The notes: a model not told the origin generated them from the letters alone. Positions 21,856-30,337 are shown, numbered from the stretch's first letter. The stretch: DNA of 31,066 nt from CAZPMC01 sp964587755 (GCA_964587755.1 CAZPMC010000025.1:1-31066), one strand, 5' to 3'. Numbers and translations are program-made.

Positions 21856-22851
21856 ATGAAAAAAATAATTATTTTGGTAGTTGTATGCTTTGCAATGCTT
21901 CTGTACGGCTGTGAAAAAGATGTTCAGCCGTCGGACAAAGTTTCAGGAGAAAATTTGATCGTGGTCGGCTTTTCACAGGTAGGTGCCGAATCAGAGTGGC
22001 GTGTGGCCAACACTGAAAGTATTAAAAATGCACTGAGCGTAGAAAACGGCTATGAGTTATTTTATAATGACGCAAGGCAGGAGCAGGAAAACCAGATACG
22101 GGCGATTCGAAACTTTATTCAGCAGGATGTGGACTATATAGTTTTCTCCCCCAAGGTTGAAACAGGCTGGAATTCAATTCTTCAGGAGGCAAAGGAGGCC
22201 GGTATTCCTGTTATTATGATTGACCGCGATATTGAATTGGTGGATAAAAGCTTATATACGGCTTATATCGGCTCAGACTTCCGCCAGGAGGGGGAAAAAG
22301 CAGTCCAATGGCTTGAAAATTTGCTGATAGAGCAGGGAAGATCGGATGAAACATTGAGAATCGTACATATTCAAGGGACTATCGGGTCTTCTGCACAGAT
22401 TGGCAGGACTGAAGCATTAGAAGATGCTATTAAACGCAAGCCCAACTGGGAATTGGTAGCCCAGGAATGCGGTGACTTCACCAGGGCTAAGACTTATGAG
22501 GTCATGGGAGCAATTCTTACGCAAACAAAGGATATCGACGTGGTCTATTGTGAGAATGATGGGGAGGCACTTGGTGCAATCGATGCAATGGAAGAGGCAG
22601 GGTTAAAATGTGATGCTACTGATGGTGTGATAGTAATCTCCTTTGATGCTACAAGACTTGGACTGGAGTATTGCCTGAAAGGAAAAATCGGGTTGGTGGT
22701 GGAATGTAACCCGCTGCAAGGTCCTTATGTTGACGATGTAATCCGTAAATTGGAACGGGGTGAGCAGATAGAACGGGTAACAATCATTGACGAAGGACAG
22801 TTTGATTGCTTCACCATCACTCAAGAGATGATTGAAGGCAGGAAATATTAA
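21856..22851 (+). CDS. YtfQ-like sugar-binding lipoprotein, two-component-linked copy
   Basis: A 331-residue solute-binding protein of the ribose/galactofuranose class (periplasmic binding protein type 1 fold). The lipoprotein signal has lipobox LLYGC (Cys19). Segments match YtfQ closely: VGFSQVGAESEWR, an MIDRDIELVDKSLYT stretch, QGTIGSSAQIGR, CGDFTRAKTYEVM and SFDATRLG. It is encoded 33 bases after the kinase and before a 218-base gap, so it belongs with the two-component genes instead of the transporter genes. A second, clearly paralogous binding protein follows. The placement suggests that this copy presents ligand to the kinase, though it could also feed the transporter. Confidence 0.88.
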   Translation: MKKIIILVVVCFAMLLYGCEKDVQPSDKVSGENLIVVGFSQVGAESEWRVANTESIKNALSVENGYELFYNDARQEQENQIRAIRNFIQQDVDYIVFSPKVETGWNSILQEAKEAGIPVIMIDRDIELVDKSLYTAYIGSDFRQEGEKAVQWLENLLIEQGRSDETLRIVHIQGTIGSSAQIGRTEALEDAIKRKPNWELVAQECGDFTRAKTYEVMGAILTQTKDIDVVYCENDGEALGAIDAMEEAGLKCDATDGVIVISFDATRLGLEYCLKGKIGLVVECNPLQGPYVDDVIRKLERGEQIERVTIIDEGQFDCFTITQEMIEGRKY

Positions 22852-23069
22852 AAACCTGTTAGGAAAAAGTTCGTTTTTTTACTATAAATGGGTGAAAATT
22901 TACGATTGATTCAGGCCTTGTTTAAATGTTAAATAATGTAAGTTAACTATCTAATTGAACTTGTTGGAATTTTTACGCATTTCTTTAATGGATATTTTAT
23001 CAAATTTTCCAATATGATATAAGGAAAGAGGGAACAAACTCAATTATATTGGAAAGGGTGGAAATTAAA
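22852..23069 (+). other. Leader region before the second binding protein gene
   Basis: A 218-base AT-rich gap without an ORF. It has no clear terminator and no strong promoter. A TATGAT at 23013-23018 lacks a matching -35. The 8-bp palindrome AGTTAACT at 22941-22948, and nearby GTTAAAT-like repeats, may be part of a regulator site. A promoter driven by the AraC-type regulator is likely here but cannot be placed. Confidence 0.35.
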
Positions 23070-24047
23070 ATGAAAAAGTATCTGGTTCTTCTTCTTGTTG
23101 TGGCATTGGTATTTGGCATATGTGGATGCGAAGCTATCAAGACATCGGGGAAAAAAGGCCTGATTACAGTCGGTTTTGCCCAGTGTAAAGCGGACGAGTC
23201 CGATTGGCGCAAGGCGAACACCAAGTCTATGCAGGAAACACTTAGCGAAGAAAACGGCTTTAAATTGATTCTTGCTGACTCCAACAACGATGCTGCAAAG
23301 CAGGTATCTGACGTTCAAGGCTTCATTGACCAGGAGGTTGACTACATAGTTATTGCTGCTGTTAACATGGATGGCTGGGATACTGTTCTGGCAAATGCAA
23401 AGGCAGCCGGTATACCTGTTATATTGGTTGACCGTACTATCAATGCCAGCGAAGACCTTTATACCTGCTGGGTCGGAGCAGACTTCAAGGCAGAGGGTGT
23501 AAAAGCTACTGATTGGATTGCTACCAGATTCAGCGATGACGAGGAAGTTAATATCGTAAATATTCAGGGACAGCTTGGTGCTTCTGCTCAGGTAGGGCGA
23601 AGTGAGGCTCTTAAAGAAGCTGTCGATGCCCACCCCAACTGGACACTGCTTGCACAGCAGACCGGTGACTGGAGCACCGACAAGGCAAAAGAAATTATGG
23701 CATCTTGGATTCAGCAGTATGGCGATAAAATAAATGTTGTTTATGCAGAAAATGACAACATGGCAGACGGCGCCATCCAGGCTCTCGAGGAAGCTGGTAA
23801 GAAGGTTGGCGGAGATGATGGTGTTGCAATAATTTCATTTGACGCAAACAGGGCGTATCTGCAGATGACCCTGGAAGGAAAAATCAATTGCAACGTTGAG
23901 TGTAATCCTCTGCATGGGCCGAAGGTTGCAGAGATTATAAATAAGATTGAAGCCGGCGAAGCTCCCAACAAAATTGAAGTTGTTGAAGAGTCTGCATTCT
24001 TCTATGACACCATAACTCAGGAAATCATTGATGCCCGTGCATATTAA
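23070..24047 (+). CDS. ytfQ: YtfQ-like sugar ABC transporter substrate-binding lipoprotein
   Basis: A 325-residue solute-binding lipoprotein. The ATG at 23070 is preceded at 8 bases by AAAGGGTGG. A TTG at 23049 in the same frame overlaps the ribosome site and is rejected. The lipobox is ICGC (Cys20). The mature part follows the YtfQ pattern: TVGFAQCKADESDWR, VDRTINASEDLYT, QGQLGASAQVGR, TGDWSTDKAKEIM and YAENDNMADGAIQA. It is a paralogue of the preceding binding protein but differs in the first ligand loop (QCKADES against QVGAES). A strong hairpin separates it from the ATPase gene, which usually allows much higher binding-protein levels. It is the likely main subunit for uptake of a furanose-type sugar. 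Confidence 0.9.
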   Translation: MKKYLVLLLVVALVFGICGCEAIKTSGKKGLITVGFAQCKADESDWRKANTKSMQETLSEENGFKLILADSNNDAAKQVSDVQGFIDQEVDYIVIAAVNMDGWDTVLANAKAAGIPVILVDRTINASEDLYTCWVGADFKAEGVKATDWIATRFSDDEEVNIVNIQGQLGASAQVGRSEALKEAVDAHPNWTLLAQQTGDWSTDKAKEIMASWIQQYGDKINVVYAENDNMADGAIQALEEAGKKVGGDDGVAIISFDANRAYLQMTLEGKINCNVECNPLHGPKVAEIINKIEAGEAPNKIEVVEESAFFYDTITQEIIDARAY

Positions 24048-24100
24048 TATGTATGCAAGCTGAACAGACCGGAATTTTGATGTAAACCCCTAATAGAAGG

Positions 24101-24140
24101 CTTGGCTCGGGGAGACTTAAAAAGTTCTCCCTGAGCCAAG
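24101..24140 (+). terminator. Attenuating or mRNA-stabilising hairpin between binding protein and ATPase genes
   Basis: CTTGGCTCGGGGAGACTT (24101-24118) pairs with AAGTTCTCCCTGAGCCAAG (24122-24140), an ~18-bp stem with one wobble and one bulged base. Only a weak T-tract follows (GATTTTAT), so partial read-through to the ATPase gene is expected. Confidence 0.75.
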
Positions 24141-24195
24141 ACTTATGATTTTATCATAATGATTGAATAGCGTATTAAATAAGGCAGGTATTACT

Positions 24196-25746
24196 ATGAG
24201 TATAGTAAAGAATGAACAAAGCAACACGTCTGTGACGATGACAGGCATCACTAAGTCATTCCCCGGAGTTATCGCATTGAAAAATGTTGATTTCAGGCTT
24301 CGCCGAGGTGAAATACATGCACTGATGGGAGAAAACGGAGCAGGGAAATCGACACTTATCAAGGTATTAACAGGAGTATACCCGATGGATGAGGGAAGTG
24401 TTAGTCTGGAAGGGAAGCCTGTTGTGATACGTTCGCCGGAGGATGCGCAAAGACATGGTATCAGCACGGTTTACCAAGAGGTTAATTTATGCTGGAATCT
24501 TACAGTGGCAGAAAACCTGTTTCTCGGACGTGAGCCACGGACTATGGGGTTAATTGACTGGAAAAAAATGAATCGCAAGGCCGCGGAATTATTGCTTGAG
24601 CTAAACATTTCAGCCGATCCGACGGTGCAGCTGGATAGCTATTCTATTGCAGTACAGCAGATGATAGCAATAGCACGTGCTGTTAGCACAGATTGTAAGT
24701 ATCTGATTCTTGATGAACCTACCTCATGCCTGGATGCTGATGAAGTAAGAAAGCTTTTTAATCTTATGAGACAGCTAAAGGATAAGGGAGTTGGAATTGT
24801 TTTTATTACCCATTTTTTAGATCAGGTCTATGAGATTTGCGACCGCATAACAGTGCTCAGAAACGGTGAGTTGGTAGGAGAGTATGAGATTGAGAATTTA
24901 CCAAAGCTTGAGCTTGTGACTAAAATGATGGGCAAGGAAATTGAAAATCTTTCAAATCTCAATGTGGACAAAGACGAATCAAAGTTTGAAGATGAGGAAC
25001 CGATTTTAGAAGCTACCGATTTATCAAGCGGCACATCAAAGATTGCACCTTTTGATTTAAAAATGTACGAAGGCGAGGTTATCGGCTTAAGCGGTCTTCT
25101 GGGCTCAGGACGAAGCGAGCTGGTGCGGGCAATATACGGTGCTGACAAGGCAGTTCAAGGACAGCTGTTCATTAAAGGCAGAAGAGTGAAGATAAAGAAG
25201 CCTCTGGATGCAATGATGAAAGGTATGGCATATTTGCCGGAGGACAGAAAGGTTGACGGTATTTTGCCGGAACTCTCAGTCCGGGAAAACATTATCATTG
25301 CTCTTCAGGCAAAGCAAGGAATGTTTAACTGCCTGACCCGAAAGGAAATGGAGAAATTCGCTGATGAGTACATTGAGCTGCTTAACATAAAAACCACAAG
25401 CAGAGAAACGCCGGTTAAGAGTCTATCCGGCGGAAACCAGCAAAAGGTGATATTGGCTCGCTGGCTGCTTACCAATCCGGAGCTGATGATACTAGATGAG
25501 CCGACCCGTGGTATTGATGTGGGTACAAAAACAGAGATACAAAGGCTTATATTAAAGCTAGCCGCTGAAGGTAAGAGTGTAGCTTTTATTTCCTCAGAGA
25601 TGGATGAAATGCTAAGAACATGCTCCAGAATGGTAGTAATGCGGGATCGGCGCAAAGTCGGAGAATTGACAGGGGCAGATCTTAATCAAAGTACAATAAT
25701 GAGGACAATAGCAGGGGGTGATGATAACATTGAAAGATTTGAATAA
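24196..25746 (+). CDS. ytfR: Sugar ABC transporter ATP-binding protein (YtfR-like, two cassettes)
   Basis: A 516-residue protein with two fused ATPase cassettes, as in all ribose/galactofuranose-class importers. Cassette 1 has Walker A GENGAGKST and Walker B YLILDEPTS, with a non-canonical signature (YSIAVQQMIAIARA), usual for this family. Cassette 2 has the degenerate Walker A GLLGSGRSE, the full signature LSGGNQQKVILARWL, and LMILDEPTRGIDVG. The ATG at 24196 is preceded at 7 bases by AAGGCAGG. A TTG at 24163 is possible but has no ribosome site. It energises import through the two permeases that follow. The ribosome site of the first permease lies inside its 3' end. Confidence 0.93.
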   Translation: MSIVKNEQSNTSVTMTGITKSFPGVIALKNVDFRLRRGEIHALMGENGAGKSTLIKVLTGVYPMDEGSVSLEGKPVVIRSPEDAQRHGISTVYQEVNLCWNLTVAENLFLGREPRTMGLIDWKKMNRKAAELLLELNISADPTVQLDSYSIAVQQMIAIARAVSTDCKYLILDEPTSCLDADEVRKLFNLMRQLKDKGVGIVFITHFLDQVYEICDRITVLRNGELVGEYEIENLPKLELVTKMMGKEIENLSNLNVDKDESKFEDEEPILEATDLSSGTSKIAPFDLKMYEGEVIGLSGLLGSGRSELVRAIYGADKAVQGQLFIKGRRVKIKKPLDAMMKGMAYLPEDRKVDGILPELSVRENIIIALQAKQGMFNCLTRKEMEKFADEYIELLNIKTTSRETPVKSLSGGNQQKVILARWLLTNPELMILDEPTRGIDVGTKTEIQRLILKLAAEGKSVAFISSEMDEMLRTCSRMVVMRDRRKVGELTGADLNQSTIMRTIAGGDDNIERFE

Positions 25747-26824
25747 ACGAGGCAGAGCTGAAAAAACTTCATTAAAGCCGCTTGCAATGAGTCTTTTAAA
25801 GAGCCGATTAACTGTCCCGTTAGTGGTTTTACTTATTGTGGTGGTTCAAAATATCATAACAACGCCCACATTTTTTAATATTTCAATTACTAACGGCTTG
25901 CTTTCAGGTTATATACCCAATATTCTGGATGAAGCCAGCGGATTGATTATTGTAACGCTGGGAATGACATTGGTTATAGCAGCATCCGGCGGTCCGGATA
26001 TTAGTGTAGGCGCTATTATGGCAGTTGCAGCCAGCTTTTGCGGGCTATTGCTAAATGGTCCCGAATATAGAACGGATGTATTTCATAACCCATACTTATT
26101 GGCGCTTTTTGTCGGGTTGCTCGGCGGGGCGCTATGCGGGACCTTTAACGGTTTCTTGGTGGCAGGCCTTAAAATCCAGCCAATGATCGCTACCCTTATT
26201 TTGTTTACCGCAGGGCGGTCCATATCAAAACAAATAACCCATGGACAGACAATTTATATAATGAATCCGGTTTATAAGTGGTTGGGTGTTCAAATACCCG
26301 GTGTCCCGGTTAGAACGACGATCATCGTAGCTATTGTTATGATTATACTCGTAGCTCTGCTTATAAAACTGACAAGCCTTGGCCTTTTCATTCAAAGTGT
26401 AGGTATAAACGATTCTTCATCCCGTCTCGTTGGCCTCAATTCCCGCGCCATTGTGTTTATGGCATATGTTGCCTGTGGAATATTGGCAGGGGTTGCGGGG
26501 TTAGTTGAATCAAGCAGTGTAGGCAGTGTAAATTCCGGGGAATTAGGTTTAGGGATAGAGATGGATGCCATATTGGCCGTAGCTTTAGGCGGCAACATGC
26601 TTGGCGGCGGCAAATTCAGTATAGCTGGCTCTGTTATAGGGGCATATACAATTCAGGCTATTACAACGACGCTATACGCGATGAATGTGCGTGCGGATCA
26701 ACTATATGTTTTTAAAGCGGTTATCATTATTCTTATTATTGTTGCCAGCAGTGATGTGTTTAAGAAAAATCTCAAAAAGCTAACCCAAAAAGCATTCGGC
26801 GCGAATGTATCTGTTGGAGGTTAA
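25730..26824 (+). CDS. ytfT: Sugar ABC transporter permease (YtfT-like)
   Basis: About 364 residues and some ten helices of the BPD_transp_2 family. The segments TLGMTLVIAASGGPDISVGAIMA, LKIQPMIATLILFTAGR and LGLGIEMDAILAVALGGN follow E. coli YtfT almost step by step. The TTG at 25730 is chosen because AGGGGGTGAT at 25713-25722 is a near-perfect Shine-Dalgarno sequence 7 bases away. GTG at 25718 and ATG at 25721 lie within that site and remain possible. The start lies inside the ATPase gene. The protein forms the membrane channel as a heterodimer with the next gene product. Confidence 0.92.
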   Translation: MKDLNKRGRAEKTSLKPLAMSLLKSRLTVPLVVLLIVVVQNIITTPTFFNISITNGLLSGYIPNILDEASGLIIVTLGMTLVIAASGGPDISVGAIMAVAASFCGLLLNGPEYRTDVFHNPYLLALFVGLLGGALCGTFNGFLVAGLKIQPMIATLILFTAGRSISKQITHGQTIYIMNPVYKWLGVQIPGVPVRTTIIVAIVMIILVALLIKLTSLGLFIQSVGINDSSSRLVGLNSRAIVFMAYVACGILAGVAGLVESSSVGSVNSGELGLGIEMDAILAVALGGNMLGGGKFSIAGSVIGAYTIQAITTTLYAMNVRADQLYVFKAVIIILIIVASSDVFKKNLKKLTQKAFGANVSVGG

Positions 26825-26828
26825 TGCA

Positions 26829-27965
26829 ATGAAAGGTGATATGAAAAGCAATATTAACAGCAATATTAAGTTAAACATACAGGACAAAGAAAAAGGTATG
26901 AGCAACACGAAATTCTTACTGTTGGTTACAATTTCTCTTTTTGTTATTCTTTATATTATTTCATCCATTGCATTTACGAGCAGCAACTTTACAAAGTATT
27001 CTGTCTTTTTTAATTTGTTTAACAATAAAGCCTATTTGCTGATGCTTGCTCTTGGGCTGACTGTCGTTATAATAACCGGAAGCATAGACATTTCTGTGGG
27101 CGGGGTAACCGGATTGGTTAGTATGGTCATTGCAGTAATGCTATTAAATGGCGGGGTAAATGCCGTATGGACAATACCGGTATCATTGGGTATAGGCTTG
27201 GCTTTTGGCATTGTTCAAGGATTTTTGATTTCTTACATGGAAATACAACCCTTTATTGTGACCTTAACTGGAATGTTTTTTGCTCGGGGAATGATAAGTG
27301 TAATAAACGCAAAATCCGTACCGATAACAGATGAGCTGTTCATGAAATGGTCAAGTGCTAAGATGTTTATACCGTTTTTGTATAATGAGCGCAAGAACGG
27401 TACAAGAGACATAGCCTATCTTACTCCGGCAGCCATAGTGGCTATTGTTGTTTTGATAGTTTTGATCATTGTACTGAAAAAGACAAAATTCGGCCGTGCC
27501 CTGTATGCCATAGGGGGTAACGCGCAAAGTGCCCTGCTGATGGGAGTTAACGTCAAGAGAACAAAGTTTTTAGCCCATGTGCTCTGCGGGTTATTGGCAG
27601 GCATCGGAGGTTTTCTCTACACTCTTTTCGCCCCGTCAGGGAATCCAGGTAACGGATATGGCTATGAAATTGATGCAATTTCGTCAAGCGTTATTGGCGG
27701 TGCAATGCTGACAGGAGGTATCGGACTTCCAATAGGAACTCTTTTTGGTGTATTAATAAACGCTCTTATAGAACGTGTAGTGCCGTTGCTGGGAATAGTT
27801 GAAGCGTCTTGGCCGCGAATTATAACATCGGGATTCCTGTTTGGATTTATAGTTCTTCAGAGTATTTCCGCCAGTGCCAGCAAGAAGGGCGGATTAAGGT
27901 TGCTAATTCCTGATTGGATGAGATTTAAGAGCATTAATAAACATAAAAAGGATTTAAAATTATAA
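26829..27965 (+). CDS. yjfF: Sugar ABC transporter permease (YjfF-like)
   Basis: About 378 residues, the second BPD_transp_2 permease. YjfF-like landmarks are LALGLTVVIITGSIDISVGG, MEIQPFIVTLTGMFFARGMI, FGRALYAIGGNAQSALLMGV and EIDAISSSVIGGAMLTGGIG. The ATG at 26829 has GGAGG at 26816-26820, 8 bases before it, inside the previous gene's end. An ATG at 26805 would place the ribosome site inside the coding region and is rejected. The N-terminus has a longer hydrophilic head (about 30 residues, Asn and Lys rich) than E. coli YjfF. A terminator follows at once, closing the transporter operon. Confidence 0.92.
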   Translation: MKGDMKSNINSNIKLNIQDKEKGMSNTKFLLLVTISLFVILYIISSIAFTSSNFTKYSVFFNLFNNKAYLLMLALGLTVVIITGSIDISVGGVTGLVSMVIAVMLLNGGVNAVWTIPVSLGIGLAFGIVQGFLISYMEIQPFIVTLTGMFFARGMISVINAKSVPITDELFMKWSSAKMFIPFLYNERKNGTRDIAYLTPAAIVAIVVLIVLIIVLKKTKFGRALYAIGGNAQSALLMGVNVKRTKFLAHVLCGLLAGIGGFLYTLFAPSGNPGNGYGYEIDAISSSVIGGAMLTGGIGLPIGTLFGVLINALIERVVPLLGIVEASWPRIITSGFLFGFIVLQSISASASKKGGLRLLIPDWMRFKSINKHKKDLKL

Positions 27966-28010
27966 AAAGCAAAAGGAACAAACCGTTCCCTTTGCTTTTC
28001 TTTACTTTAA
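27965..28010 (+). terminator. Rho-independent terminator of the transporter operon
   Basis: AAAAGCAAAAGGAAC (27965-27979) and GTTCCCTTTGCTTTT (27985-27999) are inverted arms with one A.C mismatch, followed by CTTTACTTTAATT. It stands between convergent genes and, being rich in A on its left side, may also act on the minus strand. Confidence 0.82.
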
Positions 28011-28013
28011 TTG

Positions 28014-28705
28014 TCAATCACAATGGGGAGGGCATCCCGGTGCATTTCCTTCATTAAATCGAGCTAAGGGTTCTTGAACATCCGGTGCACCTGCCATTCC
28101 GCCTGCAGGAGAGGTTGCCAGGAAGTCATTTGCTGCATTAATCGCATCTGTAATAAAAGGACAAACTGGCACACCTGCGTTAATCAGTCTCTGCACATTC
28201 AAATTAGCTGCAAGAAGCTGAGCATAAAGAACCTGATATTGGTTGGAAAACGGCGGCGATGGCGGTGCCGGTGGAATTGGTGTATTAAAGTCCAGCACAT
28301 CATTTGCGTTGGCTGCTGTAACAGTAAAGCTTAAACCCTGAGCGTCAATACCCAATATTATTGAACCGCCGGCGTCTGAAATCAGTGAATTGGTTACATC
28401 GGGGTTATTCTTATAGAACCCGATAGTAAGAGTGCACGCATTAAATCTACGGATATTTCAAAATCTTCATTTTGATCTGTGCAATCAATCTCCCTATAAT
28501 ATTGTTTGCATGGGCCCAATTCAGGATTACCACAGCAGATAATTCCTTCATCAACGTCTACATCAATATATATTGAAAATGGAATTTCGACGCATAAAGC
28601 CTGGCTGATAGTAAAGGTGCACTTATCAGATTTCTTTTTTTTATCATAATGGCAGTTGGGCTTGATCTTGGAATCAACACAGAATACTTTCGGTTTGCCG
28701 GCAGC
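28014..28705 (-). pseudogene. Broken gene for a Cys-rich protein of unknown function
   Basis: Two overlapping minus-strand frames make one protein of about 240 residues. The first, 28705 down to 28394, reads GKPKVFCVDSKIKPNCHYDK, continues with CTFTISQALCVEIPFSIYID and many Cys, and ends out of place. The second, from about 28442 down to 28014, begins NACTLTIGFYKNNPDVTNSL and ends GNAPGCPPHCD. They join near 28441 if one base is restored. The first frame has no start codon and is closed by TGA at 28706-28708, inside the DUF2703 gene, so the 5' end is lost as well. Part two has a Pro-rich linker (PIPPAPPSPPF) and a helical FSNQYQVLYAQLLAANLNV segment. I do not recognise the family. A surface or spore-associated protein is a guess. 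Confidence 0.65.
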
Positions 28706-29220
28706 TCATACTCGCCGCAGGAACAGCTAGTTTTAACTTGCCCAAATACAGCATTTAGAATGGCTTTGACAAGCATCTCTTTCGTGGGCACTTCATAGAA
28801 TTCGCCGGCATGCTCAAATACCCGGCAGTTTACATCGGTTCCGCTAATATCGCTGCAACAGTCGCAGCTGTTTTCTGCAACAGATTGACAAATGTCTTGC
28901 CCATTTACACGGATAGTTGGGGAGGAAAGAAATTTATATTGCGCTGCAATTTCTGATGTCTCCATCTCAATTTTATTATATTCTACTTCAAATCCGGCAA
29001 TTTCTAGTACCGGGGTAAGTACCATCATAACCTCGTCAAGTACCTTGTCCGTTCCGATACAACGTTCACAGGTTTCTAGATCGAGATAGAGGTACTCGAC
29101 AACAATCTTCTTTTTTATACCCACCCCACTTTTACAGGAACAGCACGAGCTCTCCTGTGTTAACCCTCTGCTTGGTGTCCAATCAGTATTATCTCCTACA
29201 AATGTAATTGCTTTTGACAT
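28558..29220 (-). CDS. DUF2703 Cys-rich protein of the arsenic-type operon, with out-of-frame tail
   Basis: The first ~180 residues fit DUF2703, a thioredoxin-related family found beside ArsR and ArsP-type genes. IVVEYLYLDLETCERCIGT carries a CxxC. KFLSSPTIRVNGQDI resembles the cis-Pro loop of thioredoxins. Cysteines cluster in SSCCSCKSG, NSCDCCSD and TSCSCGEYELP. A role in metalloid binding or redox is likely but unproven. The ATG has an AGGAGGAG ribosome site and lies 13 bases after the permease stop. After YELPANRK the last ~40 residues look like out-of-frame translation: the same DNA encodes the Cys-rich broken gene in another frame. The authentic 3' end has therefore probably been lost by a deletion joining the two genes. 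Confidence 0.8.
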   Translation of the reverse strand: MSKAITFVGDNTDWTPSRGLTQESSCCSCKSGVGIKKKIVVEYLYLDLETCERCIGTDKVLDEVMMVLTPVLEIAGFEVEYNKIEMETSEIAAQYKFLSSPTIRVNGQDICQSVAENSCDCCSDISGTDVNCRVFEHAGEFYEVPTKEMLVKAILNAVFGQVKTSCSCGEYELPANRKYSVLIPRSSPTAIMIKKRNLISAPLLSARLYASKFHFQYILM

Positions 29221-29233
29221 AATTTATCTCCTC

Positions 29234-30247
29234 CTATGTTATTATCGCCTGAAAAGCGTTGAACAAATATCCGACAATAATAATTCCAATTGTACACATA
29301 GCAACAAATACTGCCAGTAGTTTTGGATTTATAGCCTTACGAAGCATAATGATGGAGGGCAACGAAAGTGTGGTAACTGCCATCATAAAGGATAAGATAA
29401 CCCCAAGCTGTGCTCCTCTTTCAAACAAAGCTTCCGCAATGGGAATAGTACCGAAAATATCGCCATACATCGGAGCCCCGATTAGTGTTGCCAGTATTAC
29501 TCCGAAGGGGTTATTGGTGCCAAGTGCTGTATCTACCCATCCTTCCGGAATCCAGTTATGGATGACTGCCCCAATACCTACACCGATAAGGATGTAAGGG
29601 AATACCTTTTTGAAGGTTGAAAGCACTTGCTCCTTGGCATATAGAAGACGATCTTTTCTTGTCAGCTCCGGGGCTTCCAAGTCTACGCTTCCAGCAGTCA
29701 TAATGAATCTTTCCACATACTTCTCCATATGCAGCTTCTCAATAATTGTACCGCAGGCTATGGCGATAATCAGCCCAACGATCACATACATAATAGCGAC
29801 TTTCGCACCGAAAATGCTCATCAAGAGAACCAGAGAACCAAGGTCAACCATGGGGGAGGATATCAAAAACGAAAAGGTCACTCCCAGAGGCAGGCCAGCA
29901 GTTGTAAAACCAATAAAAAGAGGTATGGAAGAGCATGAGCAGAAGGGTGTTACCGTTCCAAGAAGTGCAGCTATTGAATTTGCTCCAACACCATGAAAAC
30001 GTCCCAATATTTTTTTACTGCGTTCAGGTGGGAAATAGCTTTGTATATAACTGATAATAAAAATTATGAAACATAAAAGCAACGTAATTTTTATAATATC
30101 ATAAACGAAAAATTGAATGCTTCCAACCCAGCGGTTGGTGATGTCAAGACCCATATTTGACAGACCGTCGCGAATTAATTGATTCAACCATTTCATCCCG
30201 AGTATTTGGTTCTGTAAAAAATCCCAAATTGCCTTTAATATTAGCAT
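29234..30247 (-). CDS. ArsP/DUF318-like permease
   Basis: A 337-residue membrane protein of the permease family PF03773 (DUF318), which includes the organoarsenical exporter ArsP. About eight helices surround the signature TVTPFCSCSSIPLFIGFTTAGLP, in which a CSCS cluster may bind the metalloid, and later FSFLISSPMVDLGS. The central cytoplasmic loop (LEAPELTRKDRLLYAKEQVL) separates two halves, and the second half repeats the pattern with LATLIGAPMYGDIFGTIPIAEAL. It follows an ArsR gene with an ArsR-type box in the gap and precedes DUF2703. The substrate is probably a trivalent organoarsenical or related soft species. Clostridial relatives are usually annotated only as permeases. Confidence 0.88.
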   Translation of the reverse strand: MLILKAIWDFLQNQILGMKWLNQLIRDGLSNMGLDITNRWVGSIQFFVYDIIKITLLLCFIIFIISYIQSYFPPERSKKILGRFHGVGANSIAALLGTVTPFCSCSSIPLFIGFTTAGLPLGVTFSFLISSPMVDLGSLVLLMSIFGAKVAIMYVIVGLIIAIACGTIIEKLHMEKYVERFIMTAGSVDLEAPELTRKDRLLYAKEQVLSTFKKVFPYILIGVGIGAVIHNWIPEGWVDTALGTNNPFGVILATLIGAPMYGDIFGTIPIAEALFERGAQLGVILSFMMAVTTLSLPSIIMLRKAINPKLLAVFVAMCTIGIIIVGYLFNAFQAIIT

Positions 30248-30284
30248 AAGATATAAGCCTCACTTTCAGTAAAAAAACAGTTAT

Positions 30285-30300
30285 ATCAAATAATTTTGAT
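30285..30300. promoter_or_regulatory. Second ArsR-type operator, between the regulator and permease genes
   Basis: ATCAAA-TAAT-TTTGAT matches ATCAA-N6-TTGAT exactly. It is the same kind of site as the one upstream of the ArsR gene. A weak minus-strand -10 (TATAAC) lies next to it, so a separate regulated promoter for the permease is possible. Confidence 0.55.
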
Positions 30301-30310
30301 GTGTTCTACT

Positions 30311-30334
30311 TTTTAAAAGCCATTGTCAAATGGC
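30311..30334 (-). terminator. Hairpin after the ArsR gene, possible attenuator
   Basis: On the minus strand GCCATT and AATGGC (30319-30334) form a perfect 6-bp stem with a 4-base loop, followed by TTTTAAAAAG. It starts a few bases after the ArsR stop codon and could uncouple regulator from permease expression. Confidence 0.45.
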
Positions 30335-30337
30335 CTA

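Noticed and set aside
23040..23633. 197-codon minus-strand frame over the second binding-protein gene
   Set aside because: It is antisense to a clear YtfQ-like protein and shows no recognisable domain, so it is an antisense artefact.
28014..28355. An independent 113-residue gene starting at ATG 28355
   Set aside because: The reading frame and protein character continue upstream to about 28442 and then into the neighbouring frame, and no ribosome site precedes the ATG. It is better explained as the 3' part of a broken longer gene.
29259..29996. Plus-strand frames over the ArsP-like permease
   Set aside because: They are antisense to a well-supported membrane protein. Their hydrophobic patches mirror its helices.
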